In this document: positions 8,201 through 14,100 of the stretch, in pieces
Layout of the letters: the number at the start of each line of letters is the position of its first letter
Position numbering within the stretch: the first letter of the stretch is position 1
Source of the DNA: Pirellulales bacterium
GTDB lineage: Bacteria; Planctomycetota; Planctomycetia; Pirellulales; JAICIG01
Length of the DNA: 14,200 nucleotides
Assembly: GCA_025924495.1 (NCBI GenBank)
Contig: JAICIG010000189.1
Span: forward strand, 1-14,200
Direction: 5' to 3'
Translations under genes and position numbers: made by a program
The notes under the pieces: generated by a model
Databases searched by the model: none
The model's input: the letters and a program-made list of their open reading frames with translations, nothing else
What the model was told of the DNA's origin: nothing

Positions 8201-9292
8201 CCGGGTTGTGGAGGCGGAATCGGGATTTTCTCCGCCAAAAGTGCCGTCGACTCCCCCAATCGTGAGCGAGCCGGGCGCCGTGATATTCACGTCATTGAGC
8301 TCATTCAAGTAAGCCAGGTTCGAAGCATCGATGGTCAACGTGCCGCCGACGCCGATACCGCTTCCTGACCGTAGGGCGACGTTGGCTGTGGTCAGGGCCG
8401 TGCCAGTCGTAACTGTGTTGGCGATCGACCCGAACGTTACCAAAGACAGCGTGTTGAAACCGTTGTGGCTGGTGATCGGCGCTGAAAAGGTGATGCCGCC
8501 GCTCTGAGTCGAGTTGCCCACCTGCACGACTCCTGCCGACACCTGCGCTAACTCAGCGTCGGTCAGCCCCAACTTGCCGCTGGTGTTCGACCCTAGATCG
8601 ATTGCCGTGCTGCCGTTAAACGGTTGAAAAGTCACGCGGCCGGAGCCGGCATTCACCGGGGCCGTCAGGGCGATGTGATCGGTCGTGAAGATCACATTCC
8701 CCGCCGCGCCATTGGCGCCGCCTGTGGTTTGCACGGCCTGGGCGGTAAGCGTGCCGGCGCCTTGCGAACCGGCGACGAGAAACGTGTCGCCGCCGCCAGT
8801 CTTGATGTTGGCCAAGGTCAAATCGGCCCCCGCGTCGAAAAAAATGGCGCCGCCTGAACTCGCCAGGGTATTTGCCGGCTTGCTGAAGCTGATCGCCCCG
8901 CCGCCTTGGTCGTCGGTGCTGAAGTTGGCGCTGAAGCCCGCCGCAATCGGCAGCGTAAACGTTCCACCCAGATCGCCGAAGGTAATGGCGTGGACGGCTT
9001 GAATCGAGAGGTTTTGAGTCGAACCGAGCGACGCCAGGGCGCCGGTGCTGAGCGTGTCGAGATTCGCTCCGCTGCCGGCATCGGGCGTGCTAAACGACAG
9101 GAAGCCGTGATTGGCCAGGAACGCCTGGTCCAGGCTGCCCGAGCCCGAGGCGCCTGCGAAGATGTTCACGTTGGCGCTGAGCATAGTGCGGGGTTCGCAG
9201 AGTTCGATCCGCAGGCGGCGCCGATCGCCTTTCTTTTTATTGGCCTGGCGCGGAGAAACACGTTGAATTTGTCGCAAGGATCGCTTCAGCAT
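2270..9292 (-). CDS. Giant LEPR-motif repeat protein, haemagglutinin-like, with Ig-like, cadherin-like and DUF4214 C-terminal domains
   Basis: A 2340-residue, Gly/Ala/Thr/Asn-rich protein, probably exported and surface-bound or shed. The N-terminus (residues 1-30) is very basic and followed by ELCEPRTMLSA (about 33-43), a variant of the planctomycete LEPR-LLS motif found at the start of many giant proteins; there is no classical hydrophobic signal peptide. Residues about 45-1775 are beta-helix-like, filamentous-haemagglutinin-type sequence arranged in three units (listed separately), with LSLTATTGIG-type segments between units. Residues about 1790-1927 hold a DTFHVTPSAAVTFNINGG...PINFSGIEP segment typical of planctomycete surface proteins. 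Then come a putative Ig domain (about 1928-2018, GLPAGITLNGATGVLAGTP), a cadherin-like/Big_9-type domain (about 2018-2112, ILSNDV...GSFNYSPNASFQGIDRFTYQV) and a DUF4214 block (about 2113-2322). A role in adhesion or matrix is inference. No TPS secretion domain, protease or enzyme motif was seen. Domain borders are estimated from nucleotide positions. Confidence 0.92.
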   Translation of the reverse strand: MLKRSLRQIQRVSPRQANKKKGDRRRLRIELCEPRTMLSANVNIFAGASGSGSLDQAFLANHGFLSFSTPDAGSGANLDTLSTGALASLGSTQNLSIQAVHAITFGDLGGTFTLPIAAGFSANFSTDDQGGGAISFSKPANTLASSGGAIFFDAGADLTLANIKTGGGDTFLVAGSQGAGTLTAQAVQTTGGANGAAGNVIFTTDHIALTAPVNAGSGRVTFQPFNGSTAIDLGSNTSGKLGLTDAELAQVSAGVVQVGNSTQSGGITFSAPITSHNGFNTLSLVTFGSIANTVTTGTALTTANVALRSGSGIGVGGTLTIDASNLAYLNELNDVNITAPGSLTIGGVDGTFGGENPDSASTTRLTATGPITFAANVYSGLALQVSANETANEGANPPEDDVIIDSHINVGAGSKINISAADHISIAAASNLVAPGVSLTAGVGDTDSDSSIDALGWIAAADYAVLVSDGDLRINSINSPGAIVTLVSNHGAILDANDPPVGTNNVTSATLSLQAAKGIGVTASGIDAAAAPIEVSVATLTVSNSTSGDIQVVNQTGNVSVSGTNSAPGGKINLTALGGGTLTVSSGNLTSKDGNITIVADAMVLTGNVNAGNGAVSLKQATGSLGIDLGTNPVSGGLGLSQADLNHVTAGVLRIGDTANLGEIKVTQSIFASGGWNTLSLLSGGQITDSNLAPLGVTNLDVEGLGGVQVLDGAVSNLAGTTSNQPFVFTNQQTLTIASVDGVSGINTLAAAGQSGGSVKLTAATTLLSVKQPIISGSSNIVLSGFLMSLNAAVDAGSGRVELDAFSSVESIVLGAAATGSLSLLQSDLNQITAGVLQIGASSAMGGIQVAAPISSPTSGPGAWNTLDLWSNGGTITSVAGSVLTAPNLALHSGVAVGGNAPLEVAASKLAFASGGPVYVHGTGVLTIASVDGLNTSTSVGITTLAVSGRLIFDGLLGPGGGLTAITTETANESGQPPEDDIVIDSAAVLGSNSPLSFNAADSILINSGALLQGQTVAFFAGAGDADQDAALTNNGIISGMDVELNAPGDITLGGGITAHSIEINSTAGAIVNSSSQIQLIAAQLSLTATTGIGAANAPLLTQVPAVVAQTTTSGGIYLDNNSRNPGSLTIGFANDVFQGVKVLGGSGDIVLTNHGTINITNAGENVATEAATGAGNITVHAIGAGANIVDGGNQQAVNIEGITNKTATLIADGNLVLGTPGQFGSVTGGGPVVLNAGGDITLDEGSTARAAGVGYGVTATAGGSIFFNESSRMGAALIAVDKAPIVVSTGAGGTLSLQSAAILGAIRSNSGDITINADHVILAAGVNAGNGVVTLRQATGAEPIDLGTNPSMGKLGISQDDLNQITAGVVRIGDKNNAGDITISADIVQPAGWKTLSLASGGAIIEAVGAKLQVTNLAVQAAGNVELVGGLIRNQISNLAGAVGNQNATFVVSNTIDLDVNSIDGVNGISTNGGQTVLTENTHGTKLTVAQPIVSAGGAIDFFTDYLALQAAVNAGAGRLEIASDQPQWPVFLGAAVPSSLSLTQSDLNQITAGVLQIDAPACTNGIGINAPISAPHNAPGTWTTLDLENLGQIFTLNGGKITAPNLALRASGGIGNGNATPIDLAVGNLAFSNQGQVTMIRNQGPLTIAAVDGLMTSFAALDTTINVTGGSLTFATDLSVGGKLTATTAESATESSPNGADDNIVVPPNVNVQAAGLPPAQGQPAIDRTVVLQSADGISLLPKSVVRSDSSSVTLLAGAGDNDDDATILIQGTVSGASAAAKGASALTIDYANGASLPNGLTFNGAIGASLTITDHGSASAHNYLINGTSVSRDAAPLVAFDSDVTAVTVTGGDSPTAGDTFHVTPSAAVTFNINGGLPNPPALPGDTLVVPPGGTLTQTIDRATGASGKWQFAGDKPINFSGIEPAATAADITSGNSTTFTAGVPGTFTIAANGYPPPTFSETGGLPAGITLNGATGVLAGTPAIGSAGTYQITITAHNGQGPDTTQLFTLLVVAPAPTAKPDTFVLSAGGTSAGSGVTGILSNDVSNDGQHQALTATLVSSTTHGTLTLNADGSFNYSPNASFQGIDRFTYQVNEGATAGNTVTVTLLSYTASIVDKLYHQVLGRSAEDGGLQYWSGLIAAGQPYSVVAQGIFESNERLDPIITQYYQQYLLRQADASGLAYWRDQVWKRDGGPDNVVSGMISSAEFFASAGRSHPTQSPNAAWVTTLYERLLNREPDSDGLKFWTTALDSNALTRQQVVLGFVRSSENFRNLTTAFIKQYLNRTPTDVELTHYVNEFLAGASQRQVELEIIDSNEYRSTPPAPAAGHVTLALYPH
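2330..2960 (-). repeat. Four DUF4214-type repeats at the C-terminus of the giant protein
   Basis: The pattern LYxxxLxRxxDxxGLxYW appears at LYHQVLGRSAEDGGLQYW (near 2884-2940), YYQQYLLRQADASGLAYW (near 2735-2790) and LYERLLNREPDSDGLKFW (near 2545-2605), with a decayed fourth copy FIKQYLNRTPTDVELTHY (near 2395-2455). Each is followed by a short V-x-G-x-x-x-S-x-E-x-type helix (GIFESNE, GMISSAEFF, GFVRSSENF, EIIDSNEY). DUF4214 is a helical domain common at the C-termini of bacterial exported and S-layer-like proteins; its function here is not known. Confidence 0.85.
3961..5318 (-). repeat. Giant-protein repeat unit 3 (full form, degenerate E element)
   Basis: Residues about 1325-1777. It repeats unit 2 in the same order and with nearly the same spacing: R' (LGISQDDLNQITAGVVRIGD, core near 5165-5232), a DGVNGIST linker, R (LSLTQSDLNQITAGVLQID, core near 4610-4675), a DGLMTSFAAL linker, then E (ESATESSPNGADDNIVV, near 4170-4225). 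It ends in GAGDNDDDATI. The E element has drifted and carries a short insertion. The distance from each element to its partner in unit 2 is about 2.16 kb. Confidence 0.8.
6172..7475 (-). repeat. Giant-protein repeat unit 2 (full form)
   Basis: Residues about 606-1041. The order is R' (VNAGNGAVSLKQATG...LGLSQADLNHVTAGVLRIGD, core near 7320-7385), a DGVSGINTL linker, R (LSLLQSDLNQITAGVLQIG, core near 6775-6835), a DGLNTSTSVG linker, then E (ETANESGQPPEDDIVIDS, near 6345-6395). It ends in the Asp-rich turn GAGDADQDAAL. R' and R are about 540 bp apart, R and E about 440 bp. Confidence 0.8.
7912..8665 (-). repeat. Giant-protein repeat unit 1 (short form)
   Basis: This is the first of three diverged units in the giant protein, residues about 210-461. 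It has one R element (VNAGSGRVTF...LGLTDAELAQVSAGVVQVG, core near 8515-8575), followed about 440 bp later by an E element (ETANEGANPPEDDVIIDS, near 8080-8135). It ends in the Asp-rich turn GVGDTDSDSSI. Unlike units 2 and 3 it lacks the first R element (R'). Borders are approximate. Confidence 0.75.
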
Positions 9293-9300
9293 CGGATCAT

Positions 9301-9307
9301 TTCCCCC
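9301..9307 (-). promoter_or_regulatory. Ribosome binding site of the giant gene
   Basis: On the minus strand GGGGGAA stands 8 nt before the ATG at 9292, a plausible Shine-Dalgarno sequence that supports this start. An ATG at 9300 lies between them but is out of frame and opens only a four-codon reading frame (ATG ATC CGA TGC TGA) that spans the real start codon. Confidence 0.5.
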
Positions 9308-9446
9308 GGGCTAGCTCGAACAGTTCCGCCGCCTTAACAGCCGCTGACATAGCCGACCGCCAAACGACGACGCGCGTGGCAACTTTAGTCGCCGAACGAT
9401 CGGGCGTCATCACGCAGCCAATCGCTGCGAGGCTCGGACCAGCTTG

Positions 9447-9464
9447 TAAGGCGTCATCGCCTTA
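9447..9464. other. Perfect hairpin in the leader region of the giant gene
   Basis: TAAGGCG-TCAT-CGCCTTA is a perfect 7-bp stem with a 4-nt loop, about 155 bp upstream of the giant gene's start. No T-run follows on either strand, so it is not a standard terminator. It could be an operator-like site or a leader-RNA structure; no function is shown. Confidence 0.35.
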
Positions 9465-9667
9465 GCGGCTGCGTCGCGAAGAATGCGCGGAAAATTCGTC
9501 CACGCTAGTTAATCGTTCCGGGTGTGACAGCAATTTTTGCGATCAGGAACTTTTCGCAACATCGCGCAGAAGTACGCGTCAGGCGCTCCGAATTGACGGA
9601 AACAAAGCAGCCTGCCGCCACACCGCGAGACCATCGGCGCCTGTGTCAGTCGCTGCCTTACGAGCAG

Positions 9668-9692
9668 GCCTGCCGCGTGAGAGGCGACAGGC
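9668..9692 (-). terminator. Hairpin just after the DUF1501 stop, likely transcript end
   Basis: Read on the minus strand, GCCTGTCGC pairs with GCGGCAGGC around a 7-nt loop, giving a 9-bp stem with one G-U pair. It begins 10 nt after the TAG stop at 9705-9703. On the plus strand the same wobble position becomes a C-A mismatch, so the structure is better as minus-strand RNA. No U-run follows, so it may protect the 3' end or act with Rho. Confidence 0.4.
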
Positions 9693-9702
9693 TTTTGACG
9701 CA

Positions 9703-11154
9703 CTATGCCAGGATCTGTTCGACGACGCGGGCCGCGCGACCGTCCGTCAGGCGTTGTTGCCGGCCATTGCTGTGATAAACCAGCTTCGTGTGGTCGATGC
9801 CGAGCAAGTTCAGAATCGTGGCCTGATAGTCATTGGGAGTGACGACGTCAACGGCCGCCTTGTGGCCGACTTCGTCGGTCTGGCCGAAGGTCATGCCGGG
9901 CTTGAATCCGCCCCCCGCCAGCCAGATCGAGAACCCCTGGCCATTGTGATCGCGGCCGACCTGATCGTTCAATTCTCCCTCGCACACGGGCAGGCGGCCG
10001 ATTTCGCCGCCCCAGTGGACGATGGTCGAGTCGAGCATGCCCCGCTGCTTGAGATCGGTCACCAGCGCCGCGGCCGGCTGATCGGTGCGGCGGCAGATAG
10101 CCGGCAAACCGGTGCGGATGTTGTTGTGATTGTCCCACGGCTGCCCGCCCAGGAACAATTGCACGAAGCGCACCCCTCGTTCCACCAGCCGGCGAGCAAT
10201 CAGGCAGCGCGTGCCATACTCGCGCGTCTCATCTTGGTCGAGCCCATAGAGCTTGTGGATGTATTCGGGTTCTTGCGACAGATCGAGCGCCTCTTTGGCC
10301 TCGGTCTGCATGGCGGCGGCCAGTTCGTAGCTGGCGATCCGCGTTTCCAGGTCCGCCTCGCCGGGGTGCATGGCCAGGTGGCGTCGGTTGAGCTGTTCGA
10401 GAAAGCTCAGGTTCTGCTGCTGTAACTTGCCGCGCAAGAGCGGCGGCGGATCGAGATTCAAAATCCGCGGCTCCTGCGGCCGCAACACAGTCCCTTGATA
10501 CAACGGCGGCATGAAGCCGCTCGACCAGTTATGGGTGCCGTCGACCGGATGGCCGCCTGGATCGGAAAGCACCATGTATGCCGGCAGGTTCTGCGATTCG
10601 CTGCCCAAGCCGTAAACGATCCAACTGCCCATCGTCGGCCGCCCAGTCACGCCCGCGATGCCGCCATGAAAGTAGCGGATCGAGACCTCGTGGCCGTTGT
10701 GCCCCGTGTGCATCGAACGCACGACGCAAAGATCGTCGACGATTCCCGCCGTATGCGGCAACAACTCCGAGACATCCGTGCCGCACTGGCCATGCTTGGC
10801 GAATTTCCACGGGCTGCCTAGCAGCTTCTTGCTGGCGCGATTGACGAAGCTGTAATGAACGTCGCCGCCGTATTCCTTTCCATTCAGCGCGGTCAACTCA
10901 GGTTTCGGATCGAACAGGTCGACGTGCGACGGGCCGCCGTGCATGAACAGAGAGATCATCGCCGTGGCCTTGGGCGTAAAGTGAGGCCGCCGCGGCTTCA
11001 AGTTAAGCGGAAAATTCTCGCCCGGCTTGCTCGGCGTATCGGCGCCGAGCAACTGGTCTCGCTCGAGCAAATGCGCGAGGGCGAACGTGCCGATGCCAAA
11101 CGCCGATCGGGCCAGAAATTCACGACGGCTGCGATTTCGCGGATCAGTCGACAT
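9703..11154 (-). CDS. Tat-exported DUF1501 protein
   Basis: I chose the ATG at 11154, giving 483 residues, because it places a twin-arginine signal (SRREFLARSAFG, residues about 9-20, then the hydrophobic GIGTFALAHLL) at the N-terminus, as is usual for the family. A longer frame back to 11328 only reads the upstream gene out of frame. After the signal come PHFTPKATAMISLFMHGGPSHVDLFDPKP, the standard DUF1501 opening, and then RSMHTGHNGHE, GRPTMGSWIVYGLGSE, HWGGEIGRLPVCEG, GRDHNGQGFSIWLAGGG and a C-terminus ending in NGRQQRLTDGRAARVVEQILA. These His/Asp-rich motifs resemble the alkaline-phosphatase/sulfatase superfamily fold to which DUF1501 is related, but activity is unproven. It overlaps the upstream DUF1553 gene and is almost certainly co-expressed with it; such pairs are very frequent in planctomycetes. 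Confidence 0.95.
   Translation of the reverse strand: MSTDPRNRSRREFLARSAFGIGTFALAHLLERDQLLGADTPSKPGENFPLNLKPRRPHFTPKATAMISLFMHGGPSHVDLFDPKPELTALNGKEYGGDVHYSFVNRASKKLLGSPWKFAKHGQCGTDVSELLPHTAGIVDDLCVVRSMHTGHNGHEVSIRYFHGGIAGVTGRPTMGSWIVYGLGSESQNLPAYMVLSDPGGHPVDGTHNWSSGFMPPLYQGTVLRPQEPRILNLDPPPLLRGKLQQQNLSFLEQLNRRHLAMHPGEADLETRIASYELAAAMQTEAKEALDLSQEPEYIHKLYGLDQDETREYGTRCLIARRLVERGVRFVQLFLGGQPWDNHNNIRTGLPAICRRTDQPAAALVTDLKQRGMLDSTIVHWGGEIGRLPVCEGELNDQVGRDHNGQGFSIWLAGGGFKPGMTFGQTDEVGHKAAVDVVTPNDYQATILNLLGIDHTKLVYHSNGRQQRLTDGRAARVVEQILA
11144..11154 (-). promoter_or_regulatory. 11-bp stop/start overlap coupling the two operon genes
   Basis: On the minus strand the last codons of the cytochrome-like gene (GTC GAC TGA, stop at 11146-11144) contain the DUF1501 start, ATG TCG ACT, in another frame. 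Only a weak GAG precedes this ATG, so translation of the second gene probably depends on ribosomes finishing the first. Confidence 0.7.
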
Positions 11155-14100
11155 ACAAAAACTCGTTGGCACTGAGAAGTTGCTGACAAAGACTCGTAAG
11201 GGCCGAAAGCTCATGGTCCGATTTGTCGCCGCTGGCGCGCAAGGCCGCAACCTGTTCGGCGACAAATGCACAAGCCGATTCGAGCTCCTCGACCGTCGCC
11301 TGCCGCTGGTAGGCGATCTGCCAGGCATAAGCGATTTGCTGCACGAGCGGCACGCCGAGCGCGCCGTGAAAGTCGCTCGCCGAATTCCAGCGATCGAGTT
11401 CCTGCCCTTCAGCGTCGGCCAGCTTCAGTTCCGCGCTCCAGGTGAACGAATCGGAATTGACATCGCCAAAACAATCGACGACGAAATCGATCGTATCTCC
11501 CGGTTGCACCTCGACTCGCGGCACATCGGAAGCGGCTTCGCGGGTTTTCACTGCCCATTCGCCCAGCAAACCCGCACGGCTCGAAACAATGCGGCCGCGC
11601 ACTCCATCGCCATTTTCTGAAGGATGCTGCAATTTGCCGGCAATCGAGACAAAACCGCCGCGCGGAGCCGTCCAGCGACGGATGACGGCGTGCTGTTGAT
11701 CGTTACCCGCGTGACCGCCGCTGGCGTGCAAAATCGCCCAGCCAACTTGCGAATCGGGCAGCGCCGCCCCTCCTTGCCACGCCGATCCGGTGAAGTGCGG
11801 CAACGGCGCGAAGCGAGTGACTCGAGCTTCGGCCGCGCCGAACTCGCCGTAGCCGAATTGCCAGACCTCGTTGTGCCGCGGGTATTTCGCCAGCAGCGGC
11901 TGCGCTGCAGGCAGACCAAAATCGGCTGGAGTTTCGGACCGCAGGCGCTGGGCGAAGATGCCGGCGTACTTCAACACGAAGTCGCTGTTCATCAACATCA
12001 ACGACTGCGGCGCTCCCGTGCTGGGCACGCGCCGTTCGCAATTCAACATCATGACCGGATCGTCGAAGGTGGTCAGGAACGAAAGCGGCTTGGTGCGTCG
12101 CATTTCCAGGTAGACGCTGCGGCGCGGCAGATCGTCTTTCACGACGACCTGCCCGACAAAGTCTTCGGCGACCGGAACGGCGGGCCCGAACTGCGTGCGA
12201 TCGAGCTTGCCGCTCGCCGCGAGCATGCGATCGCGCAGAATCTCCGCCTCCAAGCGCCGCACCGGGTAGTGCCAATAAAGCGAGTTGTCGCCGTCGACGG
12301 CACGCGGATCGGCCCCGCCGGCGGCAACCGGCCGCGGCACGGACGACTGCCGATACACGCTCGAGAGCATGATCAGCTTGTGCATTCGCTTCAGGCTCCA
12401 GCCTTGCCGCGCGAACTCATCGGCCAGCCAATCGAGCAGTTCGGGATGCGTGGGCCGCACGCCGAGCATGCCGAAGTCGCCCGCCGTGTCGACGAAGCCC
12501 CGGCCGAAATGATGCAGCCAGATCCGGTTCGCCAGCACGCGCCCCGCAAGCGGATGCTTGCCGCTCATCAAATGCCTGGCCAGCGCCAACCGCCGTCCGG
12601 AAGTAGGCGTCTGCGGATCCTTATCAACAATTTCGAGACGTTGTCCCTCGGGCGCCGCAATGGTCAGGTCGCCCGGCTTCACCTCTTGTTTTGGCTGGCG
12701 ATAATCGCCCCGATAAAAGACGTGCGTGGCAGGCAGCGTACCGGGAACCTCGTTCAACACGCTGACGAAGTCTTCGACCGGCTTCTCAGAGCGCTTTGCA
12801 GCGATTTTCGCCTGGTCGGCCTTCAAGTCATTGGCCGCCGCTTCGTTGTACTGATAGAGGACCCCCGGCGAGATATTCACCTTGGGGTTCAATGCCAGCA
12901 ATTGCTTTTGTTCTTCCGTCCGCTTATCGGCGGGCGCATTGTACGCGTCGCGCAGTTTGCCGCGCTGGTCTTCCGGAAACTTCTCGAGTTCCTTCTCCAA
13001 GGCCTCGGCAATAAGCCTGGCTTGCTTGGCGTTGTATTCCTCCTGCATCTTGTTCGCTTCGGCCTCGACCGCCGCCGCCTTGGCGCGGTCTTCGTCCGTG
13101 TAGAGCGACACCAACCGCTGCCCCGGCCGCCGCCAATGTGCCGGATCAATCGCCGGCTCGAACACGGCCCGCAGCCGGAAATAGTCCGATTGCGGAATCG
13201 GATCGTAGCGATGATCGTGGCATTGCGCGCAGCCAACCGTCAGACCGAGCAGCGAAGAGCCGACGATCTTCAGCGTGTCGGCCATCACCTGATTTGCCCC
13301 TTCGGCCGGGTCGCCCCCCGTGGCCGTCGGATCGGCCGCGGTGCGCAGGAAGCCGGTAGCGATTAGCTTCTCGAGCTGCTCGGGCGGAAGATGTTTCCAC
13401 GGCTGAGGAACAAGTTCATCGCCAGCTAGTTGCTCGGTAATGAATTGATCGAACGGTTTATCGGCGTTGAACGCACGAATCACATAGTCGCGATACTTAT
13501 AGGCATAAGGCCGCGGCGTATCTTCGGCGCCGTTGCCTTCGGAATCGGCGTAGCCCGCGACGTCGAGCCAGTGCCGCCCCCAACGTTCGCCGTAATGCGG
13601 CGAGGCCAACAATTTGTCGAGCAGTTTTTCGTAGGCCTGGTCGCTTGTGTCGGAAAGAAACTCAGCGATCTCCTGAATTGATGGCGGCAAGCCGGTCAAA
13701 TCGAACGACGCGCGGCGAATGAACGTCAGTCGATCGGCATCCGGCGCAAATCGCAGCTTCTTCTCGCGCAGCTTGGCCAACAGGAAGGCGTCGATGGGCG
13801 AACGCACGAGATCGGCGTCCGGCTGGCTGGCGAGCATCGATTCATGACTCACAACGCCCGGCAGTTGCGGCGGCTCGACGCGGCGGATCGGCTGGAAGGC
13901 CCAGAAAGCTCGTTCTTCGGGGGTGATGTCGATGCCCGGCGGCAGTTGTTCCGGCTCGTCGCGCAGCGTCGCGGCGCCAGAGACGATCCAGCGTTCGACG
14001 AGGGCAATTTGTTCAGGTGGAACTTTCTTCTCGCCAGGGGGCATCTCGCCGGCTTTGATGCGCGCCAGCAGCAGACTGCCGGCGGCGTCGCCCGGTACGA

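Larger units (their letters stand above)
9293..9702. other. Gene-free 410-bp intergenic region upstream of the giant gene
   Basis: No convincing coding sequence lies here; the reading frames that enter it are opposite-strand shadows of the DUF1501 gene or lack family features. It must hold the end of the DUF1501 operon and the promoter and leader of the giant gene. I found no convincing -35/-10 pair by eye. The best candidate on the minus strand is TTGCTG near 9530 with TTAACT downstream, which is too weak to call. Two hairpins are listed separately. Confidence 0.6.

Noticed and set aside
2270..9292. Giant protein as a two-partner-secretion haemagglutinin or RTX protein
   Set aside because: There is no TPS N-terminal domain, no neighbouring TpsB transporter, and no GGxGxDxLx nonapeptide array. 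The LEPR-type N-terminus and DUF4214 end point to a planctomycete surface protein.
9643..10425. A 260-codon plus-strand frame entering the intergenic gap
   Set aside because: Most of it is antisense to the DUF1501 gene and it shows no recognisable domain or ribosome site.
11155..11328. N-terminal extension of the DUF1501 gene
   Set aside because: The 58 extra residues overlap the end of the DUF1553 gene in another frame, are basic and unlike any signal, and would bury the twin-arginine motif. The ATG at 11154 gives the usual family N-terminus.
11624..13366. A 580-codon open frame on the plus strand
   Set aside because: It lies wholly antisense to the PSCyt1/DUF1549/DUF1553 gene, whose protein matches known families throughout. 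The translation is rich in Arg, His and Gln with no domain; such frames are expected opposite GC-rich genes.
14042..14044. ATG as the start of the cytochrome-like protein
   Set aside because: The same frame continues upstream to the window edge and encodes the CFDCH haem motif and the rest of a PSCyt1 domain.
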